Assembly (NCBI RefSeq): GCF_020089495.2
Contig: NZ_JAIRCA020000016.1
Location: 1 to 47,971, forward strand
Reading direction: 5' to 3'
Source of the DNA: Streptococcus mitis subsp. hohhotensis
Lineage (GTDB): Bacteria; Bacillota; Bacilli; Lactobacillales; Streptococcaceae
Length of the DNA: 47,971 bases
Part shown: positions 15,517 to 25,665 of the stretch, one piece after another
Layout: every line of letters starts with the position of its first letter
How positions within the stretch are numbered: the first letter of the stretch is position 1
Notes under the pieces: generated by a model
Seen by the model: only the letters and a program-made list of their open reading frames with translations
Database searches by the model: none
What the model was told of the DNA's origin: nothing
Program-made: the position numbers and the translations under genes

Positions 15517-16347
15517 CTATTTCCAAGGGTTGTAAAATCGTCCCTGATTCTGCAAGATAAGTAGTAAACTAGCTACTAAAAACAAGGCTGCCAAGAGCAA
15601 GGTAAGATAGTCTCCTTTTTTCAAGGCTTGGTAACTATACCAAGCCCGCTTTTTCTCTTTTCCAAAGCGACGAAGCTCCATGGCGGTCGCGATGGTGTCA
15701 ATGCGTTCTAGTGAGCTGAAAATCAGAGGAGTAATAATACGCAGATTGCCTTTGATTCGTTGCATAAGAGAAGCTTTCTTGGATAATTCCATCCCACGCG
15801 CTTCCTGAGACATCTTGATAGTAAAGAATTCTTCCTGCAAATCTGGAATATAGCGCAAGGTCAGGCTGACAGAATAGGCAATCTTATAAGGCACACCGAT
15901 TTGATTTAAACTAGAAGCAAACTGACTAGGATGAGTCGTCATTAAAAAGATAATAGCCAGAGGAATGGTGCAAAGGTACTTAATGGCCAGATTTAGCAGG
16001 TAAAAGAGCTCTTGACTGGTCAGAGTGTAGACTCCGATTCCCTGCCAAATCACACTTCTCTCGCCGTAAAGCCCAACCCCATATTCGGGAGAAAAGAGAT
16101 AGACCATTAAGACATTTAAAATAGCAAATACCGTCGCAAAAACGGCTACAAAGGAAACATCTTTAAAGCGGATTTCTGACAAATAGAGGAGAAAGACCGA
16201 AAAGATGGCAATCAGAACAAGCAGTCTGGTATCATAGCTAATCATGGCAGCCAATGACACGAGAATGAAAAAGAGGAGTTCCCCAGCTCCTGACAAGCGA
16301 TGAATCACAGTATCTCTATGCTGGTAACCGATTAATTTAGCTTGCAT
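15517..16347 (-). CDS. ecfT: ECF transporter transmembrane component EcfT
   Basis: This 276-residue membrane protein has about five or six hydrophobic segments. The cytoplasmic region carries the coupling motif ARG within SQEARGMEL (about 181-189) and a second one near [10 protein letters not shown] (about 220-229), the short helices that dock on the ATPases. It couples ATP hydrolysis to movement of the S component. The start overlaps the end of the ATPase gene by 16 bp, so both come from one mRNA. Together with the double ATPase and the S component upstream, it forms a dedicated (group I) ECF system separate from the one that would serve RibU. Confidence 0.9.
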   Translation of the reverse strand: MQAKLIGYQHRDTVIHRLSGAGELLFFILVSLAAMISYDTRLLVLIAIFSVFLLYLSEIRFKDVSFVAVFATVFAILNVLMVYLFSPEYGVGLYGERSVIWQGIGVYTLTSQELFYLLNLAIKYLCTIPLAIIFLMTTHPSQFASSLNQIGVPYKIAYSVSLTLRYIPDLQEEFFTIKMSQEARGMELSKKASLMQRIKGNLRIITPLIFSSLERIDTIATAMELRRFGKEKKRAWYSYQALKKGDYLTLLLAALFLVASLLLILQNQGRFYNPWK

Positions 16348-18014
16348 CCTTCTCTCCTTTCTTTGTAAAATGCCGTTAAAGCAAGTGGATCCACATCTAA
16401 TTTCTTGGCCAAGTTAAAGATAGAGGTTTCTTTTAGATTGGCTTTTACTAACAGCTCAGGATTACTCAACAGACTAGCTGGATTAGTATCGGCAATCAAT
16501 TCCCCATCCACCATGACAAGAGCACGATCAGAATAATCCAGCATCAATTGCATATCATGGGTAATCATGACAATGGTATGTCCTTTTTGATGCAGTTCTT
16601 CAAGAAATTCCATAATCTCAGTATAGTTCTTCTGGTCTTGACCTGCAGTTGGTTCATCTAAGAGGATAATTTCAGCCCCCAAGACCAAAATTGAAGCAAT
16701 GGTGACACGTTTTTTCTGACCAAATGACAGGGCAGAAATAGGCCAATTACGGAATTCATAGAGACCACAGATTTTCAAAGTTTCATAGACTCTCGTTTCA
16801 ATTTCCTGCTCGTCCACACCTCGCAAACGGAGCCCTAGAGCCACCTCATCAAAAATCATATTGGTTGAAATCATTTGATTAGGATTTTGCAGCACATAGC
16901 CTACTCGTTCCGCCCGTTCTGCAACAGAATCTCCTTTGATATCCTGGCCTTCCCAAAGGTAAGAACCTTCTGTCTGGATAAATCTACTTAAGGCCTTGGC
17001 TAGAGTTGATTTCCCTGCTCCATTTTTCCCGACAATGGCAATCTTTTCGCCCTTTTTAATATCTAAATGTAGGGATTTTAAAATCGGTCTATCATCATAA
17101 GAAAAAGACACGTCCTCTAATTTAAAGAGTGACTGCAATTCTGGGGTTTCTTTTACCAGTTCCGTCCGCAACTGAATCTGACCTTTTGAGATAGACAAGT
17201 TATCCAGATCTGCTAATTGTTCTTCCTTGACTAAATCCACACCTAATTGACGTAGAGTAGTGAGATAAAGGGGCTCTCGAATTCCATTTTGGGTCAATAA
17301 ATCAGTCGCCAGTAGCTGGTCAGGGCTACCATTAAAGAGGATACGACCATCGTTTATCAAGACAATCCGATCCACAGGTCGATGTAGAACATCCTCCAAA
17401 CGGTGCTCGATAATAAGAGTCGTCGTCCCCTCTTCCTTATGAATCTGGTCAATCAATTCGATAATATCCTGACCTGACTCGGGATCAAGATTGGCAAGTG
17501 GCTCATCAAACAAGAGAATCGGACTCTCATCAATCAAGACACCAGCCAGACTGACCCGCTGCTTTTGTCCACCTGACAAATCCTGAGGACGATGATTCAG
17601 TAAAGAAATAAGGTCCAACTTTTCAGCCCATCTATGAACGCGACTTTTCATCTCATCTAAAGCTGTCATATCATTTTCCAGAGCAAACGCCAAATCCTCT
17701 GCCACGGATAAACCGATAAACTGCCCATCTGTATCCTGCAAAACGGTGCTGACCAGATGAGATTTATCATAGATGCTCGTATCGAAGGCTGCTTGCCCCT
17801 TTATCAAAAATTCTCCAGATGTCTGACCCTTATAAATATTAGGAATAATCCCATTCAAACACTGACCCAAGGTAGACTTACCTGACCCAGATGGCCCAAC
17901 AATTAAGACTTTCTCTCCTTTGTAAATGGTTAAGTCCACCCCTTGCAAGGTCGGTTCTTGTTGCGTTTCATACTGGAAAGAGAAATCCTTCCACTCAATT
18001 ATAGCTTCTTTCAT
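16332..18014 (-). CDS. ECF transporter ATPase, two ABC domains fused
   Basis: The 560 residues hold two complete ABC ATPase domains in one chain. The first has Walker [10 protein letters not shown] (about 40-48), signature LSGGQKQR (about 145) and Walker [13 protein letters not shown]. The second has Walker [10 protein letters not shown] (about 327-335), signature LSFGQKKR (about 429) and Walker [13 protein letters not shown]. It energises the adjacent EcfT/S pair at the inner membrane face. The ribosome binding site (AGAGAG) is weak. A -10-like TAAAAT lies in the upstream gap, so the gene may have its own promoter downstream of the terminator that ends the S-component transcript. Confidence 0.92.
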   Translation of the reverse strand: MKEAIIEWKDFSFQYETQQEPTLQGVDLTIYKGEKVLIVGPSGSGKSTLGQCLNGIIPNIYKGQTSGEFLIKGQAAFDTSIYDKSHLVSTVLQDTDGQFIGLSVAEDLAFALENDMTALDEMKSRVHRWAEKLDLISLLNHRPQDLSGGQKQRVSLAGVLIDESPILLFDEPLANLDPESGQDIIELIDQIHKEEGTTTLIIEHRLEDVLHRPVDRIVLINDGRILFNGSPDQLLATDLLTQNGIREPLYLTTLRQLGVDLVKEEQLADLDNLSISKGQIQLRTELVKETPELQSLFKLEDVSFSYDDRPILKSLHLDIKKGEKIAIVGKNGAGKSTLAKALSRFIQTEGSYLWEGQDIKGDSVAERAERVGYVLQNPNQMISTNMIFDEVALGLRLRGVDEQEIETRVYETLKICGLYEFRNWPISALSFGQKKRVTIASILVLGAEIILLDEPTAGQDQKNYTEIMEFLEELHQKGHTIVMITHDMQLMLDYSDRALVMVDGELIADTNPASLLSNPELLVKANLKETSIFNLAKKLDVDPLALTAFYKERREGCKLN

Positions 18015-18115
18015 CTTACTCTCTTCATTCGCTTCTTAGGCTTCTATTTTATCATAAATTAACCCCTTCTTGCAGACTCTTCTCTTAAAATCTTAGCGCC
18101 AACAAGATTCCTATC

Positions 18116-18136
18116 CTAGTCTGGTTACCTGACTAG
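18116..18136. repeat. Short inverted repeat upstream of the ECF ATPase gene
   Basis: CTAGTC (18116-18121) and GACTAG (18131-18136) with a nine-base loop could form a small hairpin. It is not followed by a T run. Function is unknown. Confidence 0.3.
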
Positions 18137-18150
18137 TCTATAAACAGTGA

Positions 18151-18176
18151 AAAAGACCGGTTTCCCAGCCTTTTCC
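18151..18176 (-). terminator. Intrinsic terminator after the ECF S-component gene and BOX element
   Basis: On the minus strand, AAGGCTGG and CCGGTCTT (with a G-U pair) close a GAAA tetraloop, and CTTTTTC follows. It lies beyond the BOX element, so the BOX is in the transcribed 3' region. Confidence 0.7.
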
Positions 18177-18183
18177 TTTATGT

Positions 18184-18427
18184 TATACTCAATGAAAATC
18201 AAAGAGCAAACTAGAAAGCTAGCCGCAGGCTGCTCAAAACACCGTTTTGAGGTTGTAGATAAGACTGACGAAGTCAGCTCAAAACACCGTTTTGAGGTTG
18301 TAGATAAGACTGACGAAGTCAGCTCAAAACACCGTTTTGAGGTTGTAGATAAGACTGACGAAGTCAGTAACCATACCTACTGCAAGGCGAAGCTGACGTG
18401 GTTTGAAGAGATTTTCGAAGAGTATTA
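18184..18427 (-). repeat. BOX element with three tandem 45-bp boxB-like units
   Basis: The ends TATACTCAATGAAAATC and TCGAAGAGTATTA are the typical termini of streptococcal BOX repeats. The centre has three identical 45-bp units at 18232-18276, 18277-18321 and 18322-18366. The boxA-like part (GGCGAAGCTGACGTGG) is at the right, so I read the A-B-C order on the minus strand. The right end overlaps the stop codon of the S-component gene. Confidence 0.92.
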
Positions 18428-18970
18428 GTCCTTTTTCAAACTTCCTGAACGAGTCTGTGTACGTGAATAAGCTAGCAAGAGAAGGGTACCTGCGATAGCT
18501 ATAGTTACAGCGTTAGCAATACCTGCGACAATCCCTTGGGCAAATACTTTTTCAGCTGCTTCTTGGTAGATCACAACGTCTCCAAGTGGTGCCAAAACAC
18601 CCCAAACAAGGGCATTTGCAACAATCTGAATGAGGTTAAAGAAGAAAATATCCTTCAACTCAAAAACACCCTGTGTTACTCGAATGTATTTTCTAAAGAG
18701 TCCTACAGCTAGACCAAAGAGTCCACTAGCAATGATCCAAGTCCACCAAAGACCGTAACCAGCAAGAGAATCCTTCACTGCATGTCCAATTAAACCAACA
18801 AGTAGACCAACTACTGGGCCAAAAATGATAGACAAGAGGCTCTGTACCGCATACTGAAGCTGGATGCTTGTATTTGGAACAGGTGTCGGAATGCTGATCA
18901 TCCCGATGACAACAAAGAGCGCAGCTCCAACACCGATAGCAACAACTTGTTTAATTGATTGATTTTTCAT
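18425..18970 (-). CDS. ECF transporter S component (UPF0397 type)
   Basis: This 181-residue membrane protein of about five to six segments belongs to the ECF-type riboflavin-transporter-like family (UPF0397). It opens [19 protein letters not shown] and carries the conserved P-N-T-x-I-Q-L-Q-Y (about 30-38) and the loop [17 protein letters not shown] (about 62-78). It is the substrate-binding subunit of the ECF system whose EcfA and EcfT genes follow downstream. It begins 15 bp after the SAM-hydrolase-type gene, on the same strand. The substrate is unproven; the neighbour hints at a compound linked to SAM, adenosine or methionine, which is inference. Its stop codon lies inside a BOX element. 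Confidence 0.85.
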   Translation of the reverse strand: MKNQSIKQVVAIGVGAALFVVIGMISIPTPVPNTSIQLQYAVQSLLSIIFGPVVGLLVGLIGHAVKDSLAGYGLWWTWIIASGLFGLAVGLFRKYIRVTQGVFELKDIFFFNLIQIVANALVWGVLAPLGDVVIYQEAAEKVFAQGIVAGIANAVTIAIAGTLLLLAYSRTQTRSGSLKKD

Positions 18971-18985
18971 CTATATTCTCCTATT

Positions 18986-19834
18986 TTATGATTCTATTTT
19001 CTTTATTTCAATGGTCCAAGATGAACCGACACCTACATTATAAGCCTTAGCAAAAGAACCTTGGTTAATTGCCAGACCTAAACGATAGAGAGAGTTGATG
19101 TAAAGGATTGGTTGCCCAATTCTCACATCTGCAAATGATTTGCCATAAACAACCTGATTTTGATAAACCAGCATATCAGCGTGATAGATAGTCACTTCAA
19201 AACGATCACCGAATGCTGGTTCCAGCTTGTAAAATTCTTCTCGCGTGATAGAGGTCCAAAGCGAACCAAAACGCACATCCAGAATATCAATAGCTCCCTT
19301 CACCAGATGATCTTCTATGATAGTCTCTACGACTGGAAGCTCTACAATCTGATCCACACTAAGCTCTGGCCCCACTTCCTCGAAAGTAATGTGACCACTG
19401 GCCAGTTTAGCACCAGTATAGGCATAGACATCACGACCGTGAAATGTATAAGAATGCTCTGTATTTTGACGTCTATTGGCCACTTCAGAAATCTCACGAA
19501 TAGCTACAATGCCAACGTGTTTCTTGATAAAAGAAAGCGTTCCATTGTCTGGCGTGACAATGTATTGATTTTTTGCAGTCTTGGCAACCACACTCTTACG
19601 TTTCGAGCCGACACCTGGATCGACAACCGATACAAAAGTCGTTCCCTCAGGCCAGTAATCCACCGTCTGAAAGAGACGGTAACTCCCCTCAAAAATATTA
19701 TAAGGCGTGATATCGTGCGTCAAGTGATGAATTTTTAAGGTTGGAGATTCTTCTAAAGCCACTCCAATCATAGCCGATACCGCACCATCAACCAGACCAA
19801 AGTCTGATTGTAATACTAGTAAATTATTATTCAT
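18986..19834 (-). CDS. SAM hydrolase / SAM hydroxide adenosyltransferase (DUF62 family)
   Basis: The product has 282 residues. I chose the ATG at 19834 (MNNNLLVLQSDFG) after AAGGAGATAAA; the frame extends nine codons further without a ribosome binding site. Family hallmarks are LQSDFGLVDG (about 8-17), HDITPY (about 40-45), VDPGVGS (about 71-77), TPDNGTLS (about 95-102) and FHGRDVYAY (about 125-133). Characterised relatives use water-derived hydroxide to split SAM into adenosine and methionine; fluorinases and chlorinases are in the same superfamily. The gene heads an operon with an ECF S component and faces trkA divergently. The coupling suggests purine-nucleoside or methionine salvage or transport. 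Confidence 0.88.
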   Translation of the reverse strand: MNNNLLVLQSDFGLVDGAVSAMIGVALEESPTLKIHHLTHDITPYNIFEGSYRLFQTVDYWPEGTTFVSVVDPGVGSKRKSVVAKTAKNQYIVTPDNGTLSFIKKHVGIVAIREISEVANRRQNTEHSYTFHGRDVYAYTGAKLASGHITFEEVGPELSVDQIVELPVVETIIEDHLVKGAIDILDVRFGSLWTSITREEFYKLEPAFGDRFEVTIYHADMLVYQNQVVYGKSFADVRIGQPILYINSLYRLGLAINQGSFAKAYNVGVGSSWTIEIKKIES

Positions 19835-20022
19835 TTTATCTCCTTGTATATCCTTTATCATACCATATTTCAGAGAAAGTCGCTAATAGCTATTTTAATT
19901 GGTTAGGGTATAGTTTTACCTTATAGCAAATTTCCTACTAAAAACCCTAGTTATTAGCTAGTAGGTGCATTTTTTCTTGAAAAAAGGTATGATAGTTACA
20001 TAATGAAGAAGTAGGTTTTATT
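19835..20022. other. Divergent intergenic region between the SAM hydrolase gene and trkA
   Basis: TATGAT -10-like hexamers face both ways (minus strand near 19857, plus strand at 19988), but neither has a convincing -35. A plus-strand inverted repeat, CCTACTA (19934-19940) with TAGTAGG (19959-19965), is followed by T6 at 19970, like an attenuator or an old terminator. Confidence 0.4.
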
Positions 20023-21372
20023 ATGAAAATTATCCTTGTCGGAGGGGGAAAAGTTGGTTTTGCCCTCTGTCGCTCCTTGGTTGCAGAAAAGCACGATGTT
20101 TTGCTGATTGAGCAAGACGAAGCCGTCCTCAATCATATTGTCAATCGCTTTGATATCATAGGTATCCTTGGTAACGGGGCTGATTTTACCATCCTTGAGC
20201 AAGCCAGTGTCCAAGATTGTGATATCTTTATCGCCCTGACTGAGTACGATGAAGTAAACATGATTGCAGCCGTTCTAGCCAAGAAAATGGGGGCTAAAGA
20301 GACTATCGTTCGGGTGCGGAATCCTGAATACTCTAACTCTTATTTCAAAGAGAAGAATATTCTCGGTTTTTCTCTTATCGTTAACCCTGAGCTCTTGGCT
20401 GCCCGCGCTATCGCTAATATCATTGACTTCCCCAACGCCCTCTCTGTCGAACGCTTTGCTGGTGGACGCGTTAGCCTCATGGAATTTATCGTCAAATCCA
20501 CCAGTGGTCTTTGCCAAATGCCCATTTCTGATTTTCGGAAAAAATTTGGCAATGTCATTGTCTGTGCGATAGAAAGAGATCATCAAATTATCATCCCAAG
20601 TGGTGACATGACCATACAGGATAAAGATAGAATCTTTGTCACTGGTAACCGTGTTGATATGATGCTCTTCCATAATTATTTCAAATCACGTGCCGTGAAG
20701 AGCCTCCTCATCGTTGGAGCAGGTAGAATTGCCTATTATCTACTAGGTATTCTCAAAGACAGTCGTATCGATACCAAGGTTATTGAAATCAATCCTGAAA
20801 TCGCTAGCTTCTTTAGCGAGAAATTCCCAAATCTCTACATCGTTCAAGGAGATGGAACCGCAAAAGATATCCTGCTGGAAGAAAGTGCTCAAAACTATGA
20901 TGCCGTTGCAACTCTAACAGGAGTCGATGAGGAAAATCTGATTACTTCTATGTTTCTTGACAGGGTAGGTGTACAGAAAAATATTACCAAGGTCAATCGT
21001 ACCAGTCTCCTCGAGATCATCAATGCACCTGATTTTTCAAGTATCATCACACCTAAAAGCATCGCTGTAGATACGATTATGCACTTTATTCGTGGTCGTG
21101 TTAATGCCCAGTATTCAGACCTTCAAGCCATGCACCATCTAGCCAATGGCCAAATCGAAACCCTGCAATTCCATATCAAGGAAGCTAATAAGATGACCGC
21201 CAAACCTCTTTCTCAACTGAAATTGAAAAAAGGGGTTCTTATTGCAGCCATTATTCGAAAGGGTAAGACTATTTTCCCAACTGGGGAGGATATGTTAGAA
21301 GTTGGAGATAAGCTCCTAGTAACAACTTTGTTGCCAAACATCACCAAGATTTATGACTTGATCGCGAGGTAA
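20023..21372 (+). CDS. trkA: Trk/Ktr potassium uptake regulatory subunit TrkA
   Basis: This 449-residue cytoplasmic protein has two tandem RCK units. Each starts with a Rossmann NAD-binding fold: GGGKVGFALC (about 7-16) and GAGRIAYYLLG (about 233-243), the second a little degenerate. Each is followed by a TrkA-C ligand domain (about 140-220 and 365-449). It gates the TrkH channel in response to nucleotides. The TrkH gene begins three bases after its stop, so both are translated from one mRNA. The duplicated-RCK form is typical of TrkA, whereas KtrA has only one unit. Confidence 0.92.
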   Translation: MKIILVGGGKVGFALCRSLVAEKHDVLLIEQDEAVLNHIVNRFDIIGILGNGADFTILEQASVQDCDIFIALTEYDEVNMIAAVLAKKMGAKETIVRVRNPEYSNSYFKEKNILGFSLIVNPELLAARAIANIIDFPNALSVERFAGGRVSLMEFIVKSTSGLCQMPISDFRKKFGNVIVCAIERDHQIIIPSGDMTIQDKDRIFVTGNRVDMMLFHNYFKSRAVKSLLIVGAGRIAYYLLGILKDSRIDTKVIEINPEIASFFSEKFPNLYIVQGDGTAKDILLEESAQNYDAVATLTGVDEENLITSMFLDRVGVQKNITKVNRTSLLEIINAPDFSSIITPKSIAVDTIMHFIRGRVNAQYSDLQAMHHLANGQIETLQFHIKEANKMTAKPLSQLKLKKGVLIAAIIRKGKTIFPTGEDMLEVGDKLLVTTLLPNITKIYDLIAR

Positions 21373-21375
21373 GAA

Positions 21376-22815
21376 ATGAATAAAAGTATGATTCGTTATC
21401 TCCTTTCAAAGTTACTTCTGATTGAAGCTGTTCTTCTTTTGGTTCCTGTGGCTGTTGCTATCTATTACCATGAATCTAGCCAAATTTTTACAGCCCTCTT
21501 TTCAACAATAGGGATTCTCGTATTGCTAGGCGGTTCAGGGAGTTTGGAAAAACCAAAAAATCAACGGATTTATGCCAAGGAGGGAATCTTAATTGTTGCC
21601 CTCTGTTGGATCCTCTGGTCTTTCTTTGGTGGTCTCCCCTTTGTTTTTGCTGGGCAAATTCCCAGCGTTATTGATGCCTTTTTTGAGATTAGTTCTGGCT
21701 TTACAACTACCGGAGCCACTATTCTGAACGACGTTTCAGTTCTCAGCCGTTCCCTCCTCTTCTGGCGAAGTTTTACCCACTTGATTGGAGGGATGGGAGT
21801 GCTTGTTTTTGCACTTGCTATTATGGACAATGCCAAAAATAGCCACCTAGAAGTGATGAAGGCTGAGGTTCCTGGTCCCGTCTTTGGTAAGGTTGTATCC
21901 AAACTCAAAAATACTGCCCAGATTCTCTATCTCCTCTATCTGGCTCTCTTCTCCCTCTTTGTCATCATCTATTATCTGGCTGGCATGCCCCTATTTGATA
22001 GTTTTGTCATTGCCATGGGTACTGCGGGTACAGGGGGTTTTACCGTCTATAACGATGGAATTGCTCACTATGGCAGCTCACTGATTACCTATCTAGTTAG
22101 TATAGGAGTTCTGGTTTTTGGAGTAAATTTCAACTTCTACTACTACCTCATGCTCCGTCGCGTCAAGGCCTTCTTTGGAGATGAAGAACTTCGAGCTTAC
22201 TTGGTCATTGTTCTGGTTTCTACAGGCTTGATTAGCCTTAATACTCTCTACCTCTACCCGGGATTTTCAAAGAGTTTTGAAATGGCCTTCTTCCAAGTTT
22301 CCAATATCATTACGACAACTGGTTTTGGTTACGGAGATATTACCAACTGGCCCCTCTTCTCCCAGTTTATCCTTCTCCTCCTCATGGGAATTGGTGGTTC
22401 TGCTGGATCAACCGCAGGTGGACTCAAGGTTATTCGAGGCCTTATCCTTTCAAAAATTGCCAAAAACCAAATTTTGTCAATCCTATCGCCCCACCGTGTT
22501 TTGACTCTCCATGTTAATAAAACAGTGATTGACAAAGATACCCAGCATAAGATTCTCAAGTACTTTGTCATCTATTCAATGATTTTGCTAGCGCTTATCT
22601 TTATTGTCAGCCTCGATAGCAATGATTTCCTGGTCGTTACCAGCGCTGTCTTTAGCTGTTTCAATAATATCGGACCTATTCTAGGAACGACATCTAGTTT
22701 CTCAATCTTTAGCCCTATCTCAAAAATTCTCCTCTCCTTTGCTATGATTGCAGGTCGTTTGGAGATATACCCAATCCTCCTTCTCTTTATGAAGAGAACC
22801 TGGTCTAAGAGATAA
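21376..22815 (+). CDS. trkH: Trk potassium transporter membrane subunit TrkH
   Basis: This 479-residue membrane protein of the TrkH/KtrB superfamily carries four M1-P-M2 repeats. Selectivity-filter regions can be seen as SSGFTTTGATIL (about 107-118), GTAGTGGFTVYN (about 215-226), ITTTGFGYGDI (about 311-321) and FNNIGPILGT (about 426-435), each with its filter glycine. K+ (or Na+) passes through the pore while TrkA sits on the cytoplasmic face. It is the second gene of trkA-trkH and is followed by a clear terminator. Confidence 0.93.
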   Translation: MNKSMIRYLLSKLLLIEAVLLLVPVAVAIYYHESSQIFTALFSTIGILVLLGGSGSLEKPKNQRIYAKEGILIVALCWILWSFFGGLPFVFAGQIPSVIDAFFEISSGFTTTGATILNDVSVLSRSLLFWRSFTHLIGGMGVLVFALAIMDNAKNSHLEVMKAEVPGPVFGKVVSKLKNTAQILYLLYLALFSLFVIIYYLAGMPLFDSFVIAMGTAGTGGFTVYNDGIAHYGSSLITYLVSIGVLVFGVNFNFYYYLMLRRVKAFFGDEELRAYLVIVLVSTGLISLNTLYLYPGFSKSFEMAFFQVSNIITTTGFGYGDITNWPLFSQFILLLLMGIGGSAGSTAGGLKVIRGLILSKIAKNQILSILSPHRVLTLHVNKTVIDKDTQHKILKYFVIYSMILLALIFIVSLDSNDFLVVTSAVFSCFNNIGPILGTTSSFSIFSPISKILLSFAMIAGRLEIYPILLLFMKRTWSKR

Positions 22816-22821
22816 AATGCA

Positions 22822-22857
22822 ACCACACCTTGTTTCCTTACAAAGTGTGGTATTTTT
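22822..22857 (+). terminator. Intrinsic terminator after trkH
   Basis: ACCACAC and GTGTGGT (22822-22851), with an inner TTGT/ACAA pairing, are followed by ATTTTTATTTTT on the plus strand. Confidence 0.88.
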
Positions 22858-22934
22858 ATTTTTAATTATTTCCTCAACTCAACCAACTCTTTTTAACCAA
22901 GTACGACACTTCAGAGAATGACTTAAAATATTTA

Positions 22935-23048
22935 ATACTCAAGGAAAATCAAAGAGAAAACTAGGAAGCTAGCCACAGATTGCTCAAAGCACCACTTTGA
23001 GGTTGCAGATAAAGCTGACGTGGTTTGAAGAAATTTTCGAAGAGTATC
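22935..23048 (-). repeat. BOX element without tandem boxB units
   Basis: The termini match the other BOX copies (ATACTCAAGGAAAATC at the left, TTTTCGAAGAGTAT at the right). The centre has a single diverged GCTCAAAGCACCACTTTGAGG segment, so it is essentially an A-C type with many changes. It fills most of the gap between trkH and pflB. Confidence 0.85.
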
Positions 23049-23052
23049 AGAA

Positions 23053-23087
23053 CCCAAAAACAACCCTCAGTCGTTTGACCGAGGGTT
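23053..23087 (-). terminator. Intrinsic terminator after pflB
   Basis: AACCCTC-GTC and GAC-GAGGGTT (23062-23087) form a strong stem with a four-base loop, followed on the minus strand by GTTTTTGGG. Confidence 0.88.
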
Positions 23088-23111
23088 CCTTTTCATTATT
23101 TAAGAACTTGA

Positions 23112-25427
23112 TTAGCTCAATGCGTCATCCATTGAAAGAACTTCGTGGAAGACACGTTGTGTCAATTCAGTTTTTTGTTCTGGAGTGAGGTATTTAGTGT
23201 TTACACAGTATCCAGAGATACGTACGATAACGTCTTCACCTGACATGATCTTTTCGTAAACATCGTTCAAGTCCATAACGTTCAAGTTAACGTGTTGTCC
23301 ACCGTTTTCGAAGTAACCATCAAGGATTGTTACCAAGTTATCAACTTGTTCGTCACGAGTCTTACCAAGAGCGCGAGGTGATACTTGCGTAGTCAATGAG
23401 ATACCATCAGCTGCATAACTAAAGTCAAGGCTAGAAAGTGAGTTCAAGTTTTGCAACCATCCACCTTTAGCTTTATTAGATGGGTTAGCACCTGGTGAGA
23501 AGAATTCAAGTTTAGACAAGTTCACAGAACCATCTTCGTTGAGGTATACACCTTTGTGGACTGGTGAGTTACCAGTTTGTTTAGAGTAAGCAACGTTAGA
23601 TGTGATTGTCAATAGTGATACAGTAGCTTCTGCGTCTTTGTAAAGTTTGTGGCTACGTAGACGAGTTGTGTAAGCTTCGATCAACCATTCTGCCAATTCG
23701 TTTGAACGAGGATCATCTTCACCCCAACGTGGGTATTCTCCGATTGTTTCGTAATCGTAGATGTAGCCATTTTCATCACGGATTGGTTTAACTGTAGCGT
23801 ATTTGATAGCTGACAATGTATCAACAGTGTTGGCAAATCCACAGATACCGAATCCCATGTTGGCACGTTGTTTAGTTGGCAAGAAGGCCATTTGAACAGC
23901 TTCGTAGTTGTACTTATCAGTCATGTAGTGGATGATGTTCAAAGCATCTACATAAGTGTCAGTCAACCAGTCAAGAGATTTTTCAAAGTTAGCTTTAACT
24001 GATTCAAATTCAAGAACTTCGTCACGGATTGGTTCGATATCAAATACTTTGTAGTCTTTGTGTACATCGTCGTAACCACCGTTCAAACCAGTAAGAAGGG
24101 CTTTCAATACGTTTACACGCGCACCGAAGTACTGGATGTTGTGGCGTTGTTCTTCATTTTCTGGGTCAAGTGGAGACACACAGCATGAGATACAGCTCAT
24201 TTCACCATATCCGTCTTTAGCCATTGTTGTAACACCTTCATATTGGATTGAAGAGTGTTTGTGGCTCATGTGCATACAGTAGCGACGGAAGTTGTATGGC
24301 AATTTGTCAGTCCAAAGAACTGTCAAGTTTGGTTCTGGAGAGTTACCGATGTTGTCAAGTGTGTTCAAGAAACGGTAGTCCATCTTAGTAACACGGTGAC
24401 GACCGTCGTTACCCATACCAGCCATAGAAGTTGTGATGAAAGTTGGGTCACCTGAGTACAATTGGTCGTAAGCTTTTGTACGAGCAAATTTAACTGTACG
24501 AAGTTTCATAACGAAATCATCAACGAATTCTTGGATTTCTGATTCAGTAAATGTACCACGAGCAAGGTCACGTTCTGCAAAGATGTCCAATACGATTGGC
24601 ACACGACCTAGAGATGTAGCAGCACCGTTGATAACACGGCAGACAGACATGAAGGCGATGTTAACCCATTGGATAGCTTCTTTAACGTTCATAGCTGGTT
24701 TGCGAACATCAACTCCGTAAAGGTCACCCAAGCGAACAACTTGTTGCAATGCTTGGTATTGAAGGTTGATTTCTTCACGAAGACGGATTGTTTCTTCATC
24801 AATTTCTTCGATTGCATTCCAATCGTTTACTTTTTCTTGCATCAAGTAGTCTGCACCGTAAAGTGCAAGACGTGCGTAAACACCGATGATACGTCCGCGT
24901 GAGTATGCATCTGGAAGACCAGTTACAGTGTGTGCGTGACGAGCGCGACGAATGTTTGAAGTGTAAGCGCGGAAGATACCGTCGTTAACTGTTGTTACGT
25001 ATTTAGTGAAGATTTCGTGAACAGCTGGATCTGGTTCGTATCCATTTTCTTTCAAAGTAGTTTCAGCCATACGGATACCACCTTTTGGCATGAAGTTCAA
25101 TTTGAAGAGTTCGTCATTTTGGATACCAAAGATAACTTCGTTTTCTTTATCGATAAATCCTGCTGGAATGTCAGCGATAGAAGTTGGACGAGTGTCCATT
25201 GGGAAACGAGTTTCTTCGTAGTGAGCCTTAGTTTCTTCTACAATTTTTTTGATGTGAAGTGAACGTTCTGTTGGTCCTGCAAGGAAGCTTTCGTCTCCGT
25301 CATAAGGTGTGTAGTTAGCTTGTACGAAGCGTGATACACTTGCTTTTTCTTTCCAATCTACGCCTTTGAAGCCTTCCCAAGCTTTGTCAAAAATATCTTG
25401 TGCTTCAACAACTGTCTTAACAACCAT
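23112..25427 (-). CDS. pflB: Pyruvate formate-lyase
   Basis: This glycyl-radical enzyme of 771 residues converts pyruvate and CoA to formate and acetyl-CoA in mixed-acid fermentation. I chose the start at 25427 ([14 protein letters not shown]) after GAGGACATTAAC; the longer frame is unsupported. The active-site cysteine pair is in [10 protein letters not shown] (about 410-420), and the radical glycine is in [15 protein letters not shown] near the C-terminus (about 741). The separate activating enzyme gene is not in this window. The gene is monocistronic between its own promoter and terminator. It is oxygen-sensitive, in keeping with a facultative anaerobe living on sugars. Confidence 0.97.
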   Translation of the reverse strand: MVVKTVVEAQDIFDKAWEGFKGVDWKEKASVSRFVQANYTPYDGDESFLAGPTERSLHIKKIVEETKAHYEETRFPMDTRPTSIADIPAGFIDKENEVIFGIQNDELFKLNFMPKGGIRMAETTLKENGYEPDPAVHEIFTKYVTTVNDGIFRAYTSNIRRARHAHTVTGLPDAYSRGRIIGVYARLALYGADYLMQEKVNDWNAIEEIDEETIRLREEINLQYQALQQVVRLGDLYGVDVRKPAMNVKEAIQWVNIAFMSVCRVINGAATSLGRVPIVLDIFAERDLARGTFTESEIQEFVDDFVMKLRTVKFARTKAYDQLYSGDPTFITTSMAGMGNDGRHRVTKMDYRFLNTLDNIGNSPEPNLTVLWTDKLPYNFRRYCMHMSHKHSSIQYEGVTTMAKDGYGEMSCISCCVSPLDPENEEQRHNIQYFGARVNVLKALLTGLNGGYDDVHKDYKVFDIEPIRDEVLEFESVKANFEKSLDWLTDTYVDALNIIHYMTDKYNYEAVQMAFLPTKQRANMGFGICGFANTVDTLSAIKYATVKPIRDENGYIYDYETIGEYPRWGEDDPRSNELAEWLIEAYTTRLRSHKLYKDAEATVSLLTITSNVAYSKQTGNSPVHKGVYLNEDGSVNLSKLEFFSPGANPSNKAKGGWLQNLNSLSSLDFSYAADGISLTTQVSPRALGKTRDEQVDNLVTILDGYFENGGQHVNLNVMDLNDVYEKIMSGEDVIVRISGYCVNTKYLTPEQKTELTQRVFHEVLSMDDALS

Positions 25428-25482
25428 GTTAATGTCCTCTTTTTTCTTTCTAGTAACATCCATCTGTTACATTCATGAGACA

Positions 25483-25514
25483 AGTATACCACACAGTAAC
25501 CGATTTCAACAAGT
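25483..25514 (-). promoter_or_regulatory. Promoter of pflB
   Basis: A minus-strand -10 TATACT (25488-25483) is preceded by TTGTTG/TTGAAA-like -35 candidates (18-bp or 15-bp spacer). The choice of -35 is uncertain. Confidence 0.55.
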
Positions 25515-25626
25515 GATAAATCCCTATTTTTACACTTTCTTTTCTAAAACAGTCTATATTTTATCCCAAACTGTATTATATTTTTGAAAAAAATAAGGCC
25601 TTTTTTCTTTTTTTCAGAAAAAAGGG

Positions 25627-25632
25627 TATAAT
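25627..25632 (+). promoter_or_regulatory. -10 element of dinB
   Basis: A perfect TATAAT lies 34 bases before the dinB start. No good -35 is visible in the T-rich sequence upstream. Confidence 0.5.
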
Positions 25633-25665
25633 AAAAGAAAATAAGCGGTAAAAAGGGGAGTAGAC

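Noticed and set aside
18184..18427. CRISPR array made of the 45-bp repeats
   Set aside because: The units are directly abutting with no spacers and no cas genes are nearby; they are boxB-like units.
18147..18428. Plus-strand 93-aa ORF with three SKHRFEVVDKTDEV repeats
   Set aside because: It is the BOX element read through; 45-bp units keep the frame open. It has no ribosome binding site and its codons are those of a non-coding repeat.
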